The notes under the pieces: model-generated
The model's input: the letters and a program-made list of their open reading frames with translations, nothing else
Databases searched by the model: none
What the model was told of the DNA's origin: nothing
In this document: positions 33,856 to 39,142 of the stretch, piece by piece
Position numbering within the stretch: position 1 is the stretch's first letter
Layout: the number at the start of each line of letters is the position of its first letter
Program-made: the position numbers and the translations under genes
Assembly: GCF_003946015.1 (NCBI RefSeq)
Contig: NZ_RHNU01000025.1
Coordinates: forward strand, 1-39,142
DNA from: Companilactobacillus insicii
Lineage (GTDB): Bacteria > Bacillota > Bacilli > Lactobacillales > Lactobacillaceae
Length of the DNA: 39,142 nt
Reading direction: 5' to 3'

Positions 33856-33899
33856 TATTCCTTTAAAAATACCTTAATATTTAAAATAAAGTTTCATAT
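33837..33899. promoter_or_regulatory. Pair of MurR-type operators in inverted orientation
   Basis: The first site TGAAA-CTTTA-TTTCA (33840-33854) overlies the spacer and -35. The second (33882-33896) reads TAAAATAAAGTTTCA, one base from its mirror image. Outer 16-bp arms at 33837-33852 and 33884-33899 are exact reverse complements. The spacing of 42 nt (four helical turns) suits looping by a tetramer. Confidence 0.6.
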
Positions 33900-33982
33900 T
33901 TCACAATTTTTTATTCACATATTCAACAACTTAATATGATAAGCTTAATTTATATTCATTAATAAACCTCGGAGGTAATCAT

Positions 33983-34927
33983 ATGACCGTTGATATTAAG
34001 CGCGCCCAAGATGTTTATAAAGACGCTGGAGAAAGTGTTATTTTTACTACCCTCATGCTAAAACGTGAGGATCAAACAAAAGTAAAGGATGCAATTGCAG
34101 AATTTGCGGACATGTCCAATTCAATTATTAATAGTATGCGAGTTCGTGCCCCTGAAGCCCAAGCTCACATTGCCTGGGGATTTGGTTCCGATGCATGGGA
34201 TTACTTATTCCCTGAAGCACCAAAGCCAAAACAGCTTGCTCCTTTCAAAGAAATAAAAGGTCCAAAATATACAGCTGTTTCTACTCCTGGAGATATCTTT
34301 ATCCACGTTCGTGCCAGTAAAATGGCGGTTTGTTACGAACTAATGGATCAATTCATGGGAATACTTCGTCCTATTACTACAGTTGAAGATGAAACTCATG
34401 GATTCAGATATTTTGAAGGACGAGCAATCATCGGCTTCATTGATGGTACAGAGAATCCCGCAGGTATCGAATCAATGGATTACACTTTGATTGACGAAAA
34501 CGAAGATCCAGAGTTCGTCAATGGATCATACGCTTTTGCACAGAAATATACACATAACATGGACGCTTGGGATGCCTTAAAGACAGAGGATCAAGAAAAG
34601 TCCATCGGTCGCCACAAGTTCAACGACCGTGAATTAGATGATGACGAAAAGCTTCCTAATGCCCACAATATCGCATCTAAAGACGAGGAAGGCGGTGTTG
34701 AACACAAAATCGTACGTATGAATGTTCCGTATTCAGAACCTGCTAAAGATATTAAGGGAACTTATTTCATTGGATACTCAAAGGACTTCTCAATTACAAA
34801 TCGTATGCTTACAAATATGTTCACAAAGAGTGATCGTTTACTAGATTTTAGTACACCTATCACTGGTAATTTATTCTTTATTCCATCAAAGGATACTTTG
34901 GAAAAAATTGCTGACGGTGATTATTAA
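33983..34927 (+). CDS. DyP-type heme peroxidase
   Basis: A 314-residue dye-decolourising peroxidase: catalytic D154 in GFIDGTENP, proximal H228 (NAHNI) and distal R245 (IVRMNVPY). No Tat signal, so cytoplasmic (class B-like, YfeX/DypB). Lactobacilli lack their own heme synthesis, so it would need external heme; that is family knowledge. CGGAGG lies 7 nt before the ATG. It is divergent from the MurNAc operon and shares the operator region. Confidence 0.93.
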   Translation: MTVDIKRAQDVYKDAGESVIFTTLMLKREDQTKVKDAIAEFADMSNSIINSMRVRAPEAQAHIAWGFGSDAWDYLFPEAPKPKQLAPFKEIKGPKYTAVSTPGDIFIHVRASKMAVCYELMDQFMGILRPITTVEDETHGFRYFEGRAIIGFIDGTENPAGIESMDYTLIDENEDPEFVNGSYAFAQKYTHNMDAWDALKTEDQEKSIGRHKFNDRELDDDEKLPNAHNIASKDEEGGVEHKIVRMNVPYSEPAKDIKGTYFIGYSKDFSITNRMLTNMFTKSDRLLDFSTPITGNLFFIPSKDTLEKIADGDY

Positions 34928-34949
34928 AACTGTTCACTAAAAAGAAATC

Positions 34950-35105
34950 TGCGATATGACTATAAAGTTTATTGAATTTACGGCGTAAACGCGCAACAAA
35001 CCACAACTTCTTCCGTTTAACTACAAACACCCCCACATTTACTTACGTAAATACGGGGGTGTTTTAGGTTATACTCAGAAGTTAATCGTGCTTTATCACG
35101 CTCTC
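34950..35105 (-). repeat. Structured 3' UTR repeat, subtype 2, at the ydbT-like stop
   Basis: Stems AACTTCT/AGAAGTT and central AACACCCCC/GGGGGTGTT with inner ATTTAC/GTAAAT. Read with the gene, it begins AGAGAGCGTGA: the last codons (Arg-Ala) and TGA stop of the PH-domain gene lie within it. It belongs with the copy at 37094 (shared CGTAAACGCGC, CTCAGAAGTT, GGTTATACTC). Confidence 0.85.
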
Positions 35106-36556
35106 TTATACCATTCCACAACCTTATCAATCTGATTCTGTGGTAAATATTTAACTTTTAGAATTCTCTCTCCAACACCGGAACGACAACTTAATCTTAT
35201 ATGTGCAAATCTCTTCTTACTCAGCCAAATACTCTGACGTCGGTCTAATAGTTGGATACTATTTTTAGGAACGAAGTAAGAATTTTTTGATGTAACTTGA
35301 TTATTCTGCAAGTAGACATACTCATCATTCATTATCGAGACACGTGCCCTTCTGGCATTCAGATATGCTGAAGGCAACCAGAATATTGCCGAAGCAATAA
35401 TTACCGCCAACAGTAACCAAATAGATGATTTAAATACCATTAATCCTAATATTACATCAGTTATTAAACTGAATATTATTGCATTACGGAGATCATAATA
35501 ATAAGTTCCAACATTAGCTTCATCCAACTTTAGTCTATCTACTGGAATATGCGGGAAAAATTCTTTTAAGAAACCATTCAATTTGTCGGTTTCAATAACC
35601 GGCATAATGATAATGTCTTTTTCCGTTTCGTTCTTTTTGGAGTTAGAAATAATTACTAGTTTAATCGATGAAATGTGTAACATTCGTCTCAATAACGTTT
35701 GCTTAATAACAACGGCCTGAATTCTATTTTTTGAAATACTAGTCCTTTTAGTTTTGAAAAATCCATACTGCATCTCGAATTGGTTATCTTCTTTTTCCAA
35801 ATGGAAATGATAATATTTAGCAATCAAAACTAAAACTGAAACAATATAAAATACCAATAAAACAATCAATAATCCAATTGCTACTAATAGCCATCCCAAG
35901 TGTACAAATTCGTCGGCTGCAGCTTGATAAACTTGTTTACTAATAGAATGCTGTATCTTGCCATAGAAAGCCAGAACAACTAACAATCCTGATAGAAAGG
36001 CTGGAGATGTTAGAGAGAACTTCAATAACTCACGCCAAGTAATTGAATACGACGCTCTTTTAGAGTCTGATTCATCGGAAAAAGTTTCCCGTGAAACATT
36101 TTGTGTAACTTCTATCGAACTGAATTTTTTTCGATATTGATTTAGTTCATCTTTAAGTACCACAGGAACGGCTGCCAAGCTTACCTCTGGGCCTTCGGAA
36201 TGACCGGCGGTCTCTATCTCTAATTCTTCCAGTTTGAATGGTTTTAAGAAGAACCATTGATTAGCTGTGATATTTTGAATTCTGTCATATGGAATATGAT
36301 TTACCTTTTTTACAAAAACACCACTTCTAACCAAAATTTCATCATCCATAAATTGATAACTGAACATGAAATATTTAAGTAAATCATTAATAAGAATCAA
36401 AACTACTACCGCTATTAATCCTAGAATCGACCATAGTTTAGATTGATTGTAGACAGCAAAAACAAAGACTATTGCTGGGATCAACCAACTTTTTATATCT
36501 TTATAGAAGAAAAATAACATAGCCGCTGGATGCAAATGTTTAGGATCAGATGTCAT
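35096..36556 (-). CDS. bPH2 (DUF304) membrane protein, YdbT-like
   Basis: 486 residues: membrane helix pairs alternate with three bacterial PH domains, each with the VPYDRIQNI-type strand (HIPYDRIQNITANQW; ISKNRIQAVVIKQ; FVPKNSIQLLDRRQS). The B. subtilis YdbT/YdbS pair is linked to resistance to amylolysin; function is not well known. ATG at 36556 has AGGAGG 7 nt upstream, preferred over 36574. It overlaps the ydbS-like gene by 11 nt. Its last residues come from the structured repeat. Confidence 0.88.
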   Translation of the reverse strand: MTSDPKHLHPAAMLFFFYKDIKSWLIPAIVFVFAVYNQSKLWSILGLIAVVVLILINDLLKYFMFSYQFMDDEILVRSGVFVKKVNHIPYDRIQNITANQWFFLKPFKLEELEIETAGHSEGPEVSLAAVPVVLKDELNQYRKKFSSIEVTQNVSRETFSDESDSKRASYSITWRELLKFSLTSPAFLSGLLVVLAFYGKIQHSISKQVYQAAADEFVHLGWLLVAIGLLIVLLVFYIVSVLVLIAKYYHFHLEKEDNQFEMQYGFFKTKRTSISKNRIQAVVIKQTLLRRMLHISSIKLVIISNSKKNETEKDIIIMPVIETDKLNGFLKEFFPHIPVDRLKLDEANVGTYYYDLRNAIIFSLITDVILGLMVFKSSIWLLLAVIIASAIFWLPSAYLNARRARVSIMNDEYVYLQNNQVTSKNSYFVPKNSIQLLDRRQSIWLSKKRFAHIRLSCRSGVGERILKVKYLPQNQIDKVVEWYKRA

Positions 36557-37031
36557 TTTTGGCCTCCTGAGCAAGCTTCATAATTGTCTCTTTTAACTTA
36601 TCAGCTTGTTTGGACTCAATTCCATCTATCTCACTCTGTCCAGCAGCAGTAACAATGACAACCTTTTGGAGATTTTTCCAACGTAAAATTGGGCCTTGCT
36701 TTAATGTCACATTTTGTACCCTAGCAATCGGAATAACTACTTGTTTCCTAAAAAAATATCCACTATGTAGTTGAACTTGTCGCTCATCAATATAATAGGT
36801 CCAAAAATTCCATAAATACACAACCCAGAAAAAACTTACAATTAATAAAATCAATCCTATCCCAATGATTGACCATTCTACAATATCAAAAATATTTCGA
36901 ATACTAACTGGTACAGCAAATTTGATCAAACCGGCTGCCAAGACTATGACTAAAAACACAGCAAATTCAATTACAGCATGCACTCGCCAAATCGTCTTAA
37001 TGCTGCTAGGTAACTTCTCTACTTTTTCCAT
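36546..37031 (-). CDS. bPH2 (DUF304) membrane protein, YdbS-like
   Basis: 161 residues, two N-terminal helices (VIEFAVFLVIVLAAGLI and SIIGIGLILLIVSFFWVVYL) and one bacterial PH domain with VIPIARVQNVTLKQGPI. It pairs with the downstream YdbT-like protein; translation is coupled (overlap). Membrane, single domain. Confidence 0.88.
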   Translation of the reverse strand: MEKVEKLPSSIKTIWRVHAVIEFAVFLVIVLAAGLIKFAVPVSIRNIFDIVEWSIIGIGLILLIVSFFWVVYLWNFWTYYIDERQVQLHSGYFFRKQVVIPIARVQNVTLKQGPILRWKNLQKVVIVTAAGQSEIDGIESKQADKLKETIMKLAQEAKNDI

Positions 37032-37093
37032 ACATCCCCCTACAAGGTTTTCTTTAAGAATATCATAGGAGATCGAACTAATAAAAATGAGGT

Positions 37094-37250
37094 TGTGATA
37101 CAGCTATAAAATTCATTAAATTTGCAGCGTAAACGCGCAAAAAAAACACAACTTCTTCCGTTTAACTACGAATACCCCCGCATTTACTGACGTAAATACA
37201 GGGGTATTCTAGGTTATACTCAGAAGTTAAACGTGTTTTTTTGCGCTCTG
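37094..37250 (-). repeat. Structured 3' UTR repeat, subtype 2, behind the ion transporter gene
   Basis: Stems GCGCAAAAAAAACAC/GTGTTTTTTTGCGC, AACTTCT/AGAAGTT and central GAATACCCC/GGGGTATTC with inner ATTTA/TAAAT. Compared with the copy at 34950, C-G pairs in the central stem became T-A on both arms. It begins 4 nt after the TAA stop and fills the gap to the ydbS-like gene. Confidence 0.85.
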
Positions 37251-37254
37251 ATTT

Positions 37255-38364
37255 TTACAATCCAAAATCAATTAAGAAATATCCAATTGTTCCAATAATT
37301 ATTAACATCGTAAAGTTAATAACACTGAACATTGCTAAATACTTACCGGGATTGGCCTTAAAGAAAAATCTATATTGCTTAAAGGCTAATAAATTGGCCA
37401 ATGAGGCCACTACTGTACCCAGTCCACCAATGTTTGTACCTAAGAAAATGGCATGAACGTATTTAGAAAACTTGGAAACTAAAATGGTCGTTGGAACATT
37501 ACTAATAAATTGACTGGTAATGATTGATGTTAGATAAGTGCTACCTCTTGTTTGAATGAAATCATGCAAGTGATTAACAATCGAAGGTTCTCGGTTGATA
37601 TTTCCAACTGCAATGAAGAAGCACATAAATATTAATACAATCGAGTAATCGACCGATTCCAATATATGAGGATTTATAAAGATCACCAACAAAATTGCGG
37701 CAATCAGTGAACCCCACATTGGAATAACTGAGAAAATACCCAAGAAGATTACGACGGTAACAAAAACCGTCAAACTCAAACTAGGAATATTCAACTCAAC
37801 CGTTGGTAAAGCACTCAACTCAACCTTATCCTTCGGAAAAAATCTAGTTAATAGGAAGATAGCTAAAAAGTTGATAATTGTTATAGGTGCTGACATAATA
37901 AAGAATTGTGTGATACCAAGATCAAAGTGTGTCAGCAAGAACAAGTTATGTGTATTACCAAACGGTGTAAAGATACTACCAAGATTGGCCGCCATCGCAA
38001 TTATAATAACGGGAAATATCGGATTTATTTTTAAATGTTTTGAAAGCTGGTAATATAAAGGAACCAACGTCAGAATTGCAACATCATTAGTCAAAAACAT
38101 AGCACCAAAAAATGCTATACTAGCTAACATCAACATCATCTGTCGTGTGGTCTTCGCCTTATGCGTTAAGTACGCCGCGTAATATTTCAAAAAATCTAAA
38201 TAATCATATATCTGAATTATGATCATCATAGATGTTAGTGAAGCAATTGTTTTCCAATTGATATCCATTAACTGCGGCGGACTTATAAAAATAGAAGTGA
38301 GGATTGCTGCTGCCCCGGCGATCCACAAGACCTTATCTGAAAAAACTCGTTTTAATACAGCCAT
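37255..38364 (-). CDS. ArsB/CitM-superfamily ion transporter (IT superfamily)
   Basis: 369 residues and about 10-11 helices, with the two duplicated re-entrant motifs: FLTNDVAILTLVPL with ANLGSIFTPFGNTHNLFL, and FISNVPTTILVSKF with GTNIGGLGTVVASLANLLAF. These fit the SLC13/ArsB/CitMHS/NhaD type; ligand (arsenite, citrate, Na+ or other) is not decidable. No arsR or arsenate reductase is next to it, which speaks against arsenic. Confidence 0.88.
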   Translation of the reverse strand: MAVLKRVFSDKVLWIAGAAAILTSIFISPPQLMDINWKTIASLTSMMIIIQIYDYLDFLKYYAAYLTHKAKTTRQMMLMLASIAFFGAMFLTNDVAILTLVPLYYQLSKHLKINPIFPVIIIAMAANLGSIFTPFGNTHNLFLLTHFDLGITQFFIMSAPITIINFLAIFLLTRFFPKDKVELSALPTVELNIPSLSLTVFVTVVIFLGIFSVIPMWGSLIAAILLVIFINPHILESVDYSIVLIFMCFFIAVGNINREPSIVNHLHDFIQTRGSTYLTSIITSQFISNVPTTILVSKFSKYVHAIFLGTNIGGLGTVVASLANLLAFKQYRFFFKANPGKYLAMFSVINFTMLIIIGTIGYFLIDFGL

Positions 38365-38560
38365 TTACGTTTCCCCTAAAAAAAGAAGTACCCTTATTAG
38401 TATAAGGATATTTCGTGAAATGAAAAAGATAATTATGGAAATTTGCCATTTAAATTTTGACTTCTTAATTTTTTAAAAATATTTTATTACAAAAAGCCTT
38501 ATACATTTTAACTTAGTTATAATTAAAATGAAAGACTACCAACATCAGGGAGATGATAGT

Positions 38561-38713
38561 ATGCAAATATTTTTTGCTATTTTAGTATTCATTATTGGTA
38601 TTACAGTCGCAACAATTTCATTCAAAGCTAAAAAGGAATCAGTGTACTATCTTATGTTATCGATTGGTACAGCCATTTTCTTTTTGGGGATTTTTATAAT
38701 ATTTCCTAAATAG
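38561..38713 (+). CDS. Very small membrane protein
   Basis: 50 residues with two helices (IFFAILVFIIGITVATIS and YYLMLSIGTAIFFLGIFIIF) joined by a basic loop (KAKKES). ATG at 38561 has AGGGAG 8 nt upstream; a start at 38528 has none. TATAAT lies at 38518-38523. No family recognised. Confidence 0.65.
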   Translation: MQIFFAILVFIIGITVATISFKAKKESVYYLMLSIGTAIFFLGIFIIFPK

Positions 38714-38794
38714 ATAACTGCTTTTTCCTTCCCTACTTAAAACCTTTTCTGTTATAATTCTTTTACTAAAAAAGTTTAAGGGGGTCGACGTCTA

Positions 38795-38989
38795 ATGATC
38801 TTAAAAAGAACATCTATTTTGCTACTAGTATCAATGATACTAACCGTCTTAGAAATGACTGTTAATCCAGGATTCCATCTTGGAAGAATTTTCTTAGTCG
38901 TATCAGGCATTTTGTTAGTCGCCGCTGCATTGTGGTTCGTCAAAGATAATTATCAAACCACACCAAAAGCAGAAAAAATAAAAAAATAG
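38795..38989 (+). CDS. Very small membrane protein with basic tail
   Basis: 64 residues: two helices (SILLLVSMILTVLEM, IFLVVSGILLVAAALWFV) and a lysine-rich cytoplasmic tail. GGGGG lies 9-10 nt before the ATG. TGTTATAAT (hexamer 38753-38758) is an extended -10 promoter. Unknown function; also resembles a membrane-anchored holin-like or regulatory peptide only in layout. Confidence 0.65.
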   Translation: MILKRTSILLLVSMILTVLEMTVNPGFHLGRIFLVVSGILLVAAALWFVKDNYQTTPKAEKIKK

Positions 38990-39067
38990 AACGTGATGAA
39001 ACAAGTTTAACTTCTAAGTGTAAAATAAAATGAGTCTGGGACAAAACTAATATCTCAGATAATACTT

Positions 39068-39108
39068 AGTAGAAATAACTGATATACGGTTATTTCTACT
39101 ATTTTTTT
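39068..39108 (+). terminator. Terminator downstream of the small membrane gene
   Basis: AGTAGAAATAAC (39068-39079) pairs with GTTATTTCTACT (39089-39100), then ATTTTTTT. It could serve the 38795 gene. Confidence 0.8.
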
Positions 39109-39142
39109 GCCATTCTAAATGGAATTGGTGGGGTATTTTCGC

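Noticed and set aside
37255-38364. Arsenite efflux pump ArsB
   Set aside because: The superfamily fits, but no arsR, arsC or cysteine-rich sensor is near; only the broad transporter class is claimed.
39030-39060. TGAGTCTGGGACAAAACT near the window end, similar to GAGGCTGGACAAAAG at 4273
   Set aside because: The similarity is short and typical of terminator-associated sequence in lactobacilli; not enough to call a repeat family from two partial hits.
1-39142. Insertion sequences, integrases, prophage or CRISPR arrays
   Set aside because: No transposase, recombinase or regularly spaced direct repeats were seen; the only dispersed repeats are the structured 3' UTR elements.

Overview
The window is AT-rich, densely coded DNA from a low-GC Gram-positive bacterium, most likely a member of the Lactobacillaceae. 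This placement is an inference from gene content: a full-length phosphoketolase, glucose-family PTS operons with CcpA (cre) sites, PepO, a D-aspartate ligase and strong AGGAGG-type ribosome sites. A relative of the Companilactobacillus group would fit, but there is no rRNA gene here to prove it. I found no insertion sequence, integrase, phage module, CRISPR array or tRNA.

Layout. 1-4.3 kb: a MerR regulator and an ABC exporter pair (ATPase plus FtsX-type permease). 4.4-5.5 kb: an Abi_2/HEPN abortive-infection-type gene behind a short leader peptide and a hairpin that masks its ribosome site. 5.6-9.3 kb: an MFS exporter and the endopeptidase PepO. 9.4-12.7 kb: a D-aspartate ligase (cell-wall crossbridge) with a universal stress protein, and a metallophosphoesterase. 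12.8-15.9 kb: a GNAT acetyltransferase, a small ABC system with an unknown partner protein, and 3-methyladenine glycosylase. 16-18.7 kb: a second Usp, a divergent glycerate-kinase-like protein and a tyrosine phosphatase. 19-23 kb: phosphoketolase and its GntR regulator, which share a matching operator. 23-26.8 kb: a PTS operon containing an ADP-ribosylglycohydrolase-family enzyme. 26.9-27.9 kb: a bile-salt/penicillin-V acylase family hydrolase. 28-33.8 kb: a complete MurNAc/muropeptide recycling operon (secreted esterase, MurP, MupG, MurQ, MurR, EIIA). 34-39 kb: DyP peroxidase, paired bacterial PH-domain membrane proteins, an ArsB/CitM-type transporter and two very small membrane proteins.

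How the genes work together. The two PTS operons each carry their own glucose-type EIIA and sit next to phosphoketolase, so much of the middle is a carbon-catabolism block with local regulators (two GntR, one RpiR/MurR) and cre sites. The MurNAc operon, the D-Asp ligase and possibly the secreted esterase concern peptidoglycan.

The most striking non-coding signal is a dispersed, highly structured repeat of about 115-160 nt. It has five full copies (two in tandem) plus decayed ones. Apart from the second and decayed copies that follow in tandem, and one relic in the usp leader, each copy starts at or within a few bases of a minus-strand stop codon, with the same orientation relative to the gene. 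The paired arms change together between copies (compensatory changes), which points to a conserved RNA structure in 3' untranslated regions. I do not recognise it as a named RNA family.
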